DNA from: Listeria marthii FSL S4-120
GTDB lineage: Bacteria; Bacillota; Bacilli; Lactobacillales; Listeriaceae
Assembly: GCA_000183865.1 (NCBI GenBank)
Contig: CM001047.1
Span: forward strand, 735,106-741,123
DNA length: 6,018 bases
Direction of reading: 5' to 3'
The notes beneath the pieces were generated by a model, which did no database searches, was not told where the DNA came from, and saw only the letters and a program-made list of their open reading frames with translations. Shown piece after piece: positions 1-5,415 of this stretch. Both the position numbers and the translations under genes were made by a program. The first letter of the stretch is position 1; each line of letters opens with the position of its first letter.

Positions 1-395
1 CAGGCCAAAAAATCATTTCCGAAACAGAAGCAACTTTCACAGACTTACTCAACCGTGTTAATGATATTTCCGCCCAAATGCAAAACGTCTCCCAAGAAAC
101 CGAAGAAATGGCTGCTGGAATTGAAGAAGTAAACACATCAATTAGCGACGTCACAGAAATTTCCAACCAAATTGGTGAAAAATCCACTGCCGCACTTGAA
201 TTCGCGGAAGTAAACAAAATGAAAGTGGACGAGCTAGTCGTTATCTCCGAAGAAATGCAAAAAATTTCCGGTTCATTAGAAGGGTATATCGCCAACTTCA
301 ATACCGAAGTGAGCGAAGAAGCGGTCGAAGTGGCAGAAGAAGCAGAATCAGAAACAAAAGATCCTGGAGAGCCAATCCTAGCTGAAAATGTCTAG
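1..395 (+). CDS. Methyl-accepting chemotaxis protein, C-terminal part (5' end outside window)
   Basis: This is the cytoplasmic tail of a chemoreceptor, which relays ligand binding to the CheA/CheW kinase complex and is tuned by methylation. The open frame enters from the left edge (first full codon at base 3), so only the last 130 residues are visible and the ATG at 78 is an internal methionine. The text is typical of the C-terminal helix of the receptor hairpin: a heptad-like alternation with MQNVSQETEEMAAGIEEVN and later ISEEMQKISGSLEGYIANF, matching the adaptation region of the family. The last 30 or so residues are a Glu-rich acidic tail (SEEAVEVAEEAESE) ending in LAENV. No NWETF-type CheR-tethering pentapeptide is present. 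The sensor domain and membrane segments are outside the window, so the ligand cannot be guessed. The stop (TAG, 393-395) is followed 12 bases later by the next gene, suggesting cotranscription. Confidence 0.9.
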   Translation, partial: GQKIISETEATFTDLLNRVNDISAQMQNVSQETEEMAAGIEEVNTSISDVTEISNQIGEKSTAALEFAEVNKMKVDELVVISEEMQKISGSLEGYIANFNTEVSEEAVEVAEEAESETKDPGEPILAENV

Positions 396-407
396 GTAGC
401 ATGTATC

Positions 408-1136
408 ATGCGAATTTGGATAAAATCACTGCTTGTTATTACAGCGTGTATATTTAGTTTGACCCTTCTAAATACGAAATATACCTTTTATTCACCAAAC
501 GTCAAACTCGAAAGCGCCAAAGTAGTTTACAAACTAGACAATGAACCTTTTAATGTAAGATTAGACGTGCCCTTAGTGAATCAAATGGATGCGCCTTCCC
601 TTTTTAACGGCTGTGAAGTGACTAGTCTAGCGATGCTCTTACAGTTCGCTGGCAAAAACGTAACGAAAAACGAGCTAGCAAATAATCTCCCAACCACGCC
701 AATCGAACAAAACGGTTTACACGGTAACCCAGATAAAGCGTTCGTTGGGAGCATTAACGGCGATAGCCCGGGCCTGGGTGTAAATCATGCGCCAATCGCT
801 AAACTAGCAGCGAAATACGTCAATGAAGCGCACGTCCATGATATTAGCGGCAACAGCATTCACGATATCATCACCGTACTAAGCACCGGTGCGCCAGTTT
901 GGATTATCACAACAACCGACTACCATGCGCCAAAAAACTGGCAAACCGTGCAAACCAAAGAAGGCGCAAAGAAAATCACGTATTCGATGCACAGTGTCGT
1001 CATTACCGGTTTTGATAAAAATAATTTTTACATTAACGACCCGTATGGACATAAAAATCGCGCCGTAAAAAGAAGCGTCTTAGAAGAAGGCTGGACCGCA
1101 ATGGGCAAACAAGCCATTTACCTAAGTCGCCCATAA
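408..1136 (+). CDS. C39-like cysteine peptidase family protein, YvpB-like, exported or membrane-anchored
   Basis: The 242-residue product has a short basic N-terminus (R2, K6) and one hydrophobic stretch at about residues 7-21, so it is probably exported or tethered outside the membrane. Residues 50 to about 215 fit the C39-like papain fold (Peptidase_C39_2) seen in B. subtilis YvpB. VPLVNQ (Q59) gives the oxyanion-hole glutamine, NGCEVTS the nucleophile C69, YSMHSVVITGF the histidine H195 and NDPYG the acidic residue D211. The triad therefore looks intact, unlike pseudo-enzymes of the family. It lacks the ABC transporter domains of true C39 bacteriocin processors, and the substrate is unknown; a wall or surface target is an inference. 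The start at 408 has only a weak site (AGGTAG, 394-399) overlapping the upstream stop, so translation may be coupled to the chemoreceptor gene. It ends inside the bidirectional terminator. Confidence 0.85.
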   Translation: MRIWIKSLLVITACIFSLTLLNTKYTFYSPNVKLESAKVVYKLDNEPFNVRLDVPLVNQMDAPSLFNGCEVTSLAMLLQFAGKNVTKNELANNLPTTPIEQNGLHGNPDKAFVGSINGDSPGLGVNHAPIAKLAAKYVNEAHVHDISGNSIHDIITVLSTGAPVWIITTTDYHAPKNWQTVQTKEGAKKITYSMHSVVITGFDKNNFYINDPYGHKNRAVKRSVLEEGWTAMGKQAIYLSRP

Positions 1137-1181
1137 AAAAATCGTTTGAAAGCATGACGAATGCTCTCAAACGATTTTTTT
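1135..1181. terminator. Bidirectional intrinsic terminator between convergent genes
   Basis: A7 followed by TCGTTTGA (1135-1149) pairs perfectly with TCAAACGA followed by T7 (1167-1181). After a single A/C mismatch, AGCAT (1151-1155) pairs with ATGCT (1161-1165) around the loop GACGA. The hairpin is flanked by a run of A on the left and T on the right, so it can stop transcription from both sides. It overlaps the stop codons of both the C39 gene (1134-1136) and the convergent LPXTG gene (1180-1182). Confidence 0.93.
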
Positions 1182-1392
1182 ATATTCTTTTCTTAATAAA
1201 TAGTACTACAGCAAGCACTACAAGAAGTACTCCAATAACAACCGGCCAAACCGAAAATGCATCTCCAGTAGAAGGGAGTAGGGAAGCATTACTTGTATTC
1301 TCAAATGCGGAAGCTGTATTTACACGGAAATAAATCAATCCAAGTGAAATAATAACAGCAATACTAGCGACTATTTTTTTGGTAAAAACCAT
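1180..1392 (-). CDS. Miniature LPXTG cell-wall-anchored protein (70 aa)
   Basis: All parts of a sortase A substrate are present in only 70 residues. There is a signal peptide (K5-K6, hydrophobic 7-22, ASA at 27-29 as a likely signal peptidase site), then a sorting signal LPSTG at 39-43, a hydrophobic stretch at 48-66 and the basic tail KKRI. Family knowledge says sortase cuts between T and G and joins the threonine to peptidoglycan. The predicted wall-bound product is then only residues 30-42 (FENTSNASLLPST). The start is well supported: AAAAGGAG (1401-1408 on the minus strand) lies 8 bases before the ATG, and a promoter lies upstream. It stands alone between a terminator and the divergent glmS promoter. 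It could be a genuine surface peptide gene or a remnant in which the middle of a larger LPXTG protein was deleted in frame. The reading is sure, the function unknown. Confidence 0.82.
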   Translation of the reverse strand: MVFTKKIVASIAVIISLGLIYFRVNTASAFENTSNASLLPSTGDAFSVWPVVIGVLLVVLAVVLFIKKRI

Positions 1393-1420
1393 TCAGCTCG
1401 CTCCTTTTCATATCATATCT

Positions 1421-1451
1421 ATATTATTAGGCATTTGCTATTTTTTGTCAA
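1421..1451 (-). promoter_or_regulatory. Sigma-A type promoter of the LPXTG mini-gene
   Basis: On the minus strand a consensus -35 TTGACA (1451-1446) is followed by an AT-rich -10 region reading TAATAATAT (1429-1421). The best hexamers are AATAAT with a 17-base spacer or TAATAT with 19. The ribosome binding site and ATG follow within about 35 bases, giving a short leader. It diverges from the glmS promoter, with about 40 bases between the two -35 boxes. Confidence 0.65.
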
Positions 1452-1490
1452 TGTATAGACCAATTTTAATCAAACGGCTTTATATAATGC

Positions 1491-1519
1491 TTGACCTAGT
1501 ATACATATTATTGTAAAAT
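1491..1519 (+). promoter_or_regulatory. Sigma-A type promoter of glmS
   Basis: TTGACC (1491-1496) and TAAAAT (1514-1519) are separated by exactly 17 bases. Transcription should begin near 1526, leaving a leader of about 45 bases before the ribozyme cleavage site. That fits the architecture of glmS leaders, where a short stretch precedes the cleavage point. No other good promoter is seen between here and the glmS start. Confidence 0.75.
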
Positions 1520-1544
1520 GAATTTGTTTCCTTGAAAAGTAATG

Positions 1545-1551
1545 AAGGAGG
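1545..1551 (+). promoter_or_regulatory. Orphan Shine-Dalgarno-like sequence in the glmS leader
   Basis: AAGGAGG is a full-strength ribosome binding sequence, yet no ATG, GTG or TTG follows at a usable distance before the stop-rich stretch at 1562-1568. It sits about 20 bases after the predicted transcript start and 19 bases before the ribozyme cleavage site. Such start-less sites near a 5' end are known to stabilise some Bacillus mRNAs (STAB-SD). Whether this one does is inference. It would be lost from the glmS mRNA on cleavage. Confidence 0.4.
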
Positions 1552-1569
1552 ATCGCACAACTAAATAGA

Positions 1570-1753
1570 AGCGCCAGAACTGATTGGGACGAAAATGCTT
1601 GAAGGTGAAATTCCTGAAAAGTAACGAATCAGTTGACGAGGAGGAGATTAATCGAAATTTCGGCGGGAGTCTCCCGGCTGTGCATGCAGTCGTTAAGTCT
1701 TACTTACAAATCATTTGGGCGACCAAGTGGACAGAGTAGTAATGAAACATGCT
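1570..1753 (+). ncRNA. glmS ribozyme (glucosamine-6-phosphate-activated self-cleaving riboswitch)
   Basis: The RNA cleaves itself when GlcN6P binds as cofactor. The downstream glmS mRNA with its new 5'-OH end is then degraded, giving product feedback. Cleavage is expected between A1570 and G1571, just before the hallmark GCGCCAGAACTG. P1 is AACTGATT (1578-1585) with AATCAGTT (1627-1634), closed by a long variable arm. The conserved core follows: GACGAGGAGG (1635-1644), which holds the catalytic guanine in the family, TCGAAATTTCGGCGG, and a helix GGAGA/TCTCC (1643-1647 with 1670-1674). CGCC after the cleavage site can pair with GGCG (1662-1665) in the pseudoknotted core. The distal domain is closed by GCATG (1682-1686) with CATGC (1748-1752). 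It lies directly upstream of glmS. The 74-codon open frame crossing it is not a gene. Confidence 0.97.
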
Positions 1754-1760
1754 TTTTACC

Positions 1761-1832
1761 CCTCCAAGGAAACCAAAAAAATCGAGAGGGCTTGAAATTG
1801 GACAAGTCTGCCCTCAAGTTAATTATTGGAGG
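1761..1832 (+). promoter_or_regulatory. Possible Shine-Dalgarno-sequestering fold between the ribozyme and glmS
   Basis: CCTCCAA (1761-1767), a few bases after the ribozyme, is perfectly complementary over 7 bases to TTGGAGG (1826-1832), which contains the glmS ribosome binding site. Inside this helix GAGGG (1786-1790) pairs with CCCTC (1811-1815), extended by CTTG (1791-1794) with CAAG (1803-1806). An alternative pairing of CCCTC (1760-1764) with GAGGG (1786-1790) is mutually exclusive with both helices. The complementarity is seen directly; a regulatory role is inference. No T run follows, so it is not a terminator. Confidence 0.4.
1828..1832 (+). promoter_or_regulatory. glmS ribosome binding site, fixing the start at 1842
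   Basis: GGAGG lies 9 bases before ATG 1842. The next codon is Cys, which must follow the initiator Met because the processed N-terminal Cys is the catalytic residue of GlmS. This rules out the longer frame from ATG 1749, whose first 31 codons would run through the end of the ribozyme and its linker. Confidence 0.92.
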
Positions 1833-1841
1833 AATTTTATT

Positions 1842-3647
1842 ATGTGTGGAATCGTAGGATATATTGGAACAAACAATGCAAAAGGCATTTTATTAGAAGG
1901 ACTTGAAAAACTAGAATATCGTGGTTATGATTCAGCTGGAATCGCCCTACAAAACAGAGAACTAGTAACAGTTGTCAAAGAAAAAGGACGGATTGCTGAT
2001 CTTGCAAGCCTAGTACCAAGCGACGCATTCGGTACTACTGGAATCGGCCATACACGCTGGGCAACTCACGGCAAACCAAATCACGAAAACGCCCACCCGC
2101 ACCAAAGCAAATCAGGTCGTTTTACGATTGTTCACAACGGCGTAATCGAAAACTATACGCTTTTAAAAGAAGAATACTTAAAAAATCATTCCTTTATTAG
2201 TGATACTGATACAGAAGTAATCGTGCAGCTTATCGAACTTTTTGCAGCAGAACTTTCCACTAAAGAAGCATTTAAAAAAGCACTATCATTACTTCACGGT
2301 TCTTACGCAATCTGCTTAATCGACCAAACCGATACAGAAACACTTTATGCAGCAAAAAATAAAAGCCCATTACTAATCGGAAAAGGCGAAAACTTCAACG
2401 TAATCGCAAGTGACGCAATGGCTGTTCTGAAAGAAACGGATGAATTCGTGGAAATTATGGACAAAGAAATCGTTATCGTAACAAAAGATGGCTTCACTTT
2501 AGAAACATTAGAAGGCGAAGAAATCACACGCGCTAGCTACAAAGCAGAACTAGACGCATCTGATATCGAAAAAGGTACTTACCCGCACTATATGTTAAAA
2601 GAAATCGACGAACAACCAGCTGTAACACGTAAAATCATCCAAGCATACCAAAACGAAGCTGGCGAAATCAACGTCGACAAAACAATCATTGACGAAATCT
2701 TATCTTCTGACCGCATTCATATCGTTGCTTGCGGAACGAGCTATCATGCCGGTTTAGTCGGAAAAAATTTAATCGAAAAAATGGCTAAAATTCCGGTAGA
2801 AGTACATGTTTCCAGTGAATTTGGTTATAATTTACCATTAATGTCTAAAAAGCCGCTATTCATTTTCATCACTCAAAGTGGCGAAACAGCCGATAGCCGC
2901 CAATGTCTTGTGAAAGTGAAAGAACTTGGTTACCGCACATTAACATTAACAAACGTACCAGGCTCGACGCTTGACCGTGAAGCGGATCATTCGATGTATT
3001 TATACGCAGGCCCAGAAATCGCTGTTGCATCTACAAAAGCCTATACAGCCCAAATTTCTGTCTTGGCGGTACTTGCGGTTTCGCTTGGTCGTGAACTTGG
3101 CGACGAAGAAGCGCTTAAAATTAATTTAGCCGCTGAATTAGGTATTGTGGCAACTGCAATGGAAGCAATGGTTTCTAGCAAAGAAGTTATCGAGCACATT
3201 GCCGGTGAATATTTAGCAACTTCTCGTAACGCTTTCTTCTTAGGTAGAAATATCGATTATTTCGTAGCAATGGAAGCCGCTCTTAAACTAAAAGAAATCT
3301 CTTATATCCAAGCAGAAGGTTTTGCAAGTGGGGAATTAAAACATGGAACAATCGCGCTAATTGAAGACGGTACACCAGTTTTAACTCTTATCACGCAAGA
3401 ATCAATCAACTGGAATATTCGCGGAAATGTCAATGAAGTATTAGCACGCGGAGCCAAAACATGTGTATTCGCAATGGAAAACGTCGCTCAACCAGGTGAC
3501 CGTTTCGTTATCCCACAAGTACATCCGTTATTAACTCCACTAGCAAGTGTTATCCCGTGCCAACTATTAGCTTATTACGCAGCACTTCACCGTGACTGTG
3601 ATGTCGACAAACCAAGAAACTTAGCAAAAAGTGTAACAGTAGAATAA
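1842..3647 (+). CDS. glmS: Glutamine--fructose-6-phosphate aminotransferase (isomerizing)
   Basis: GlmS converts fructose-6-phosphate and glutamine to glucosamine-6-phosphate and glutamate in the cytoplasm, the first committed step to UDP-GlcNAc for peptidoglycan and teichoic acids. The 601-residue length is normal for the family. The glutaminase domain (about 1-220) starts MCGIVGYIG with catalytic Cys2 and carries YRGYDSAG (26-33), [11 protein letters not shown] (67-77), HNGVIEN (98-104) and SDTDTE (120-125). The first SIS domain (about 285-425) has CGTSYHAG (297-304), TQSGETADS (344-352) and STKAYTAQ (397-404). The second (about 450-590) has [11 protein letters not shown] (492-502), and the C-terminus ends [12 protein letters not shown], the usual family tail. 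The start is set by GGAGG and Cys2. It is controlled by the upstream ribozyme and ends at its own terminator, so it looks monocistronic. Nothing is truncated or missing. Confidence 0.98.
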   Translation: MCGIVGYIGTNNAKGILLEGLEKLEYRGYDSAGIALQNRELVTVVKEKGRIADLASLVPSDAFGTTGIGHTRWATHGKPNHENAHPHQSKSGRFTIVHNGVIENYTLLKEEYLKNHSFISDTDTEVIVQLIELFAAELSTKEAFKKALSLLHGSYAICLIDQTDTETLYAAKNKSPLLIGKGENFNVIASDAMAVLKETDEFVEIMDKEIVIVTKDGFTLETLEGEEITRASYKAELDASDIEKGTYPHYMLKEIDEQPAVTRKIIQAYQNEAGEINVDKTIIDEILSSDRIHIVACGTSYHAGLVGKNLIEKMAKIPVEVHVSSEFGYNLPLMSKKPLFIFITQSGETADSRQCLVKVKELGYRTLTLTNVPGSTLDREADHSMYLYAGPEIAVASTKAYTAQISVLAVLAVSLGRELGDEEALKINLAAELGIVATAMEAMVSSKEVIEHIAGEYLATSRNAFFLGRNIDYFVAMEAALKLKEISYIQAEGFASGELKHGTIALIEDGTPVLTLITQESINWNIRGNVNEVLARGAKTCVFAMENVAQPGDRFVIPQVHPLLTPLASVIPCQLLAYYAALHRDCDVDKPRNLAKSVTVE

Positions 3648-3655
3648 ATTTTTTC

Positions 3656-3688
3656 AAGACCTTTTCGAAACTAGAAAAGGTCTTTTTT
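3656..3688 (+). terminator. Intrinsic terminator of glmS
   Basis: AAGACCTTTTC (3656-3666) pairs perfectly with GAAAAGGTCTT (3674-3684) around a 7-base loop, followed by a T run to 3688. It begins 9 bases after the glmS stop. Confidence 0.92.
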
Positions 3689-3703
3689 ACGCAATCAATA
3701 AAT

Positions 3704-3731
3704 TTGCACGCGCCCCTTGTTATGCTTTAAA
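3704..3731 (+). promoter_or_regulatory. Probable promoter of the ribF-like gene
   Basis: TTGCAC (3704-3709) is followed after 16 bases by TTTAAA (3726-3731), preceded by TG one base upstream (an extended -10). The match is moderate. The strong terminator just upstream means the gene needs its own promoter in this gap. Confidence 0.4.
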
Positions 3732-3759
3732 CTTAAAGAGGAATGGGGGAAATCAGCCA

Positions 3760-4497
3760 ATGGAAGTATCACACGTAACGCTCGAACCAAATAAAGATAG
3801 TCGTCCCGCAGTTTTAACAATCGGTAAATTTGACGGAGTGCATCTCGGTCATCAAACCATTTTAAATACAGCCTTATCCATCAAAAAGGAACACGAAATA
3901 CTAACGGCCATCAGTTTCAGCCCGCATCCACTTTGGGCTTTAAAACAAATCGAAATATATCGCGAAATGCTCACGCCAAGAATGGAAAAAGAACGCTGGC
4001 TCGCACATTACGGCGTAGACCATTTAATCGAAACAGCTTTCACGCCAAGATATGCCGAAACAACGCCAGAAGAATTTGTCACTGATCATTTGACCAATCT
4101 ACATTTATCGCATATCGTCGTTGGCTCTGAATTCAATTTCGGAAAAGGGCGCGATTCGGATGTAGACTTACTCCGGGACCTTTGCAAGCCCTATGGCATT
4201 GGTGTCACATCTGTCCCAGTAATTGAAACAAACCAAACAAAAATCAGTTCTACCAACATCCGAGCGTTCATTCGGCGCGGCCATTTTATAGAAGCAGAAC
4301 AACTCCTCGGACATCCGTGGTACATTACCGGAAAAGTAGAAAATGGCGAAATGATAGACTTAGATGATTACGTTCTCCCGGCAACTGGCACATATCAAAC
4401 AGATGTAGGACTCGTAAAAGTAACCAATAACCGTACGATCCAAGTTGATTTACCAGATGGCTTACAACAGTTACATATGAAAAACGAACTTTCCTAA
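3760..4497 (+). CDS. ribF: Monofunctional FAD synthetase (RibF-type FMN adenylyltransferase)
   Basis: The enzyme should transfer AMP from ATP to FMN to make FAD. Residues 18 to about 175 form the nucleotidyltransferase domain of prokaryotic FAD synthetases: GKFDGVHLGH (22-31) with the ATP-binding histidines, FSPHP (53-57), VGSEFNFGKGRDSD (121-134) and SSTNIRAFIRRG (163-174). Bifunctional RibCF proteins run to about 310 residues and carry riboflavin kinase at the C-terminus. This one has 245, and its last 60 or so (YITGKVENGEM...VLPATGTYQTDVG) look like a shortened, decayed kinase domain without the GRTIGFPTAN substrate-binding motif. From memory, L. monocytogenes has such a monofunctional enzyme (lmo0728) besides a bifunctional RibCF, which fits. 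The start has an unusual GGGGGA site (3745-3750), 9 bases ahead of the ATG; the better AAAGAGG (3735-3741) is too far. It has its own terminator. Confidence 0.87.
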   Translation: MEVSHVTLEPNKDSRPAVLTIGKFDGVHLGHQTILNTALSIKKEHEILTAISFSPHPLWALKQIEIYREMLTPRMEKERWLAHYGVDHLIETAFTPRYAETTPEEFVTDHLTNLHLSHIVVGSEFNFGKGRDSDVDLLRDLCKPYGIGVTSVPVIETNQTKISSTNIRAFIRRGHFIEAEQLLGHPWYITGKVENGEMIDLDDYVLPATGTYQTDVGLVKVTNNRTIQVDLPDGLQQLHMKNELS

Positions 4498-4515
4498 CAA
4501 TAAGGAAAGTTTTTT
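4487..4515 (+). terminator. Intrinsic terminator overlapping the end of the ribF-like gene
   Basis: AACTTTCCT (4487-4495) pairs perfectly with AGGAAAGTT (4503-4511) around a 7-base loop, with T to 4515. The left arm encodes the last codons and the TAA stop (4495-4497) begins at the top of the stem, so a terminating ribosome would mask the hairpin. Confidence 0.88.
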
Positions 4516-4516
4516 C

Positions 4517-4545
4517 TTTACATTTTATAAATTTAGTAATATACT
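4517..4545 (+). promoter_or_regulatory. Sigma-A type promoter of the two-gene operon
   Basis: TTTACA (4517-4522) and TATACT (4540-4545) are separated by 17 bases, each one mismatch from consensus. Transcription should start near 4552. The -10 box lies inside the first of two inverted repeats, which is the usual layout of a repressed promoter. Confidence 0.75.
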
Positions 4546-4564
4546 AATTTAGTAAATTACTAAA
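4533..4564. promoter_or_regulatory. Two adjoining operator-like inverted repeats
   Basis: TTAGTA-ATA-TACTAA (4533-4547) and TTTAGTAA-A-TTACTAAA (4548-4564) are both perfect dyads. They abut, with centres 16 bases apart at 4540 and 4556. The first covers the -10 box and the second the expected transcript start. With loops of 1 or 3 bases they cannot be useful RNA hairpins, so binding by a dimeric repressor is the likely reading. The shared half-site is TTAGTA. The regulator cannot be named from sequence; a PadR, MarR or GntR-type protein would be in character. Confidence 0.6.
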
Positions 4565-4583
4565 AATTAAAAGGAGAAATCTC

Positions 4584-5063
4584 ATGAAGATTCCAACTAC
4601 CTTAAAACATAAACCAGTAATTGTTGTCGAAAATTACGAAGAAGTAGACGGCAAGAATGCCTATCACTCTGATGCAAAAGGACTTTCACTCGGACTAGCG
4701 CAGTGGAATGACCGTGGTAAAGTAGACATTTCAGCCAAAGTTTGGCGTCATACTGGCGATAAATGGTCGCGCCAATCCGAAGAACTTCCGTTGCATCGCG
4801 TACTGGACTTAGCTATTTTAATCGCACGAACCAAAGTCCATTTCAAAGATGCTTACCGTTTACCTCATTTTTATGACAAAGAAAATCCAACGCTCGATCG
4901 TATCGGTTTGCAAGGAGATGCACTAACTATCGCGGTTTGTGAAGACAACGAATATATCGATGAAGACATCCAATTATTCGAACAAGTTTTAAAAAATGAC
5001 GATGAACTTCTCAGCGAACGCCTCAAAACACTCAGCAAACTTTTACAAGAAGCAGGCTATTAA
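4584..5063 (+). CDS. Conserved hypothetical protein, first gene of a two-gene operon (159 aa)
   Basis: I do not recognise a function; it may belong to a DUF family of Firmicutes (DUF6530 comes to mind, not verified). The product is soluble, without signal peptide or membrane segments. The N-terminal two thirds look compact alpha/beta: KPVIVVENYEEVDG, then GLSLGLAQWNDRGKVDISAKVWRHTGDKWSRQSEELP, with alternating strand pattern and many Trp and His. RVLDLAILIARTKVHF follows as a helix. The C-terminus (about 115-159) is acidic and helical, with DNEYIDEDIQLFEQVLKNDDELL ending LSKLLQEAGY. No catalytic motif is evident. The start is firm: AAAAGGAG (4569-4576) lies 7 bases before the ATG. The stop TAA (5061-5063) merges with the weak ribosome site of the next gene 13 bases on, implying cotranscription and perhaps coupling. 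Expression is probably repressible through the two upstream dyads. Confidence 0.85.
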   Translation: MKIPTTLKHKPVIVVENYEEVDGKNAYHSDAKGLSLGLAQWNDRGKVDISAKVWRHTGDKWSRQSEELPLHRVLDLAILIARTKVHFKDAYRLPHFYDKENPTLDRIGLQGDALTIAVCEDNEYIDEDIQLFEQVLKNDDELLSERLKTLSKLLQEAGY

Positions 5064-5076
5064 GGACGTGAAATAA

Positions 5077-5415
5077 ATGAATAAAGACAACCGAAAAGAA
5101 CTGATTCGCGCATACAAAGAAAAAGCCCCCGACGCCGGCGTATATCGTTTCATCAGCAAAGAAAGCGGAAAATACCTAATTGATAACACAATGGATTTAA
5201 AAGGAATAGCAAACAAACTAGCATTCGGAGTGAAAATTGGCGCTGGAAATATGCTTCCACCAGAAATGGCAAAAGAAGCCAAACAATACGGAATCGAAAC
5301 CATCGCCTTTGAAATTCTCGAAAAAGTAGATATTAAACCCGAAATGACAAAGGACGATATCAAAGAAGAAAATGATGTGCTACTAAGTTTATGGCTAGAA
5401 CGAGAAGACCTTTAG
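5077..5415 (+). CDS. Small GIY-YIG-like protein, probably degenerate (112 aa)
   Basis: The start fits the small GIY-YIG family proteins of Bacillus and Listeria. After a basic helix (MNKDNRKELIRAYKEK), PDAGVYRF (18-25) takes the place of the GIY strand and GKYLIDNT (31-38) of the YIG strand. ETIAFEILEKV (74-84) fits the strand of this fold with a candidate metal-binding Glu, and an acidic C-terminal helix follows. The canonical YIG glycine is absent, and I cannot place the conserved catalytic Arg or the terminal Asn with confidence. Nuclease activity is therefore doubtful; the family link is a recollection of similar proteins, not a search. It lies 13 bases after the previous gene. Its site AAGGA (5062-5066) overlaps that gene's stop, with a longish 10-base spacing. 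The stop (5413-5415) lies within the terminator stem. Confidence 0.78.
   Translation: MNKDNRKELIRAYKEKAPDAGVYRFISKESGKYLIDNTMDLKGIANKLAFGVKIGAGNMLPPEMAKEAKQYGIETIAFEILEKVDIKPEMTKDDIKEENDVLLSLWLEREDL

Noticed and set aside
438..449. Lipobox-like ITAC (residues 11-14) in the C39 protein
   Set aside because: The hydrophobic run continues after the Cys and is too short before it, so lipoprotein processing there is unlikely; a plain signal or anchor helix fits better.
1393..1525. PrfA or sigma-B control sites between the LPXTG gene and glmS
   Set aside because: I looked for TTAACA-NN-TGTTAA and for GTTT followed by GGGTAT at proper spacing and found neither; ordinary sigma-A boxes explain both transcripts.
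1542..1568. 8-codon leader peptide (ATG 1542 to TAG 1568) in the glmS leader
   Set aside because: No ribosome site lies upstream of the ATG; the AAGGAGG is inside it. glmS control in this family is by the ribozyme.
1749..1841. Longer N-terminus for GlmS from ATG 1749
   Set aside because: These codons cover the ribozyme's 3' end and linker. Cys must follow the initiator Met for glutaminase activity, and GGAGG is placed for ATG 1842.
1633..1857. 74-codon open frame on the plus strand crossing the glmS leader
   Set aside because: It runs through the conserved ribozyme core and ends within the start of glmS in another frame; no ribosome site and no protein-like composition.
2345..2527. 60-codon minus-strand open frame inside glmS
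   Set aside because: Antisense shadow of the glutaminase domain coding sequence, with no ribosome site or promoter.
3743..3778. 11-codon frame overlapping the ribF-like start, with AAAGAGG just upstream
   Set aside because: The ribosome site is only one base from the ATG, too close to work well, and the peptide has no recognisable character.
5043..5363. 106-codon minus-strand open frame opposite the GIY-YIG-like gene
   Set aside because: Antisense shadow of a gene with a convincing operon position; no minus-strand ribosome site or promoter.
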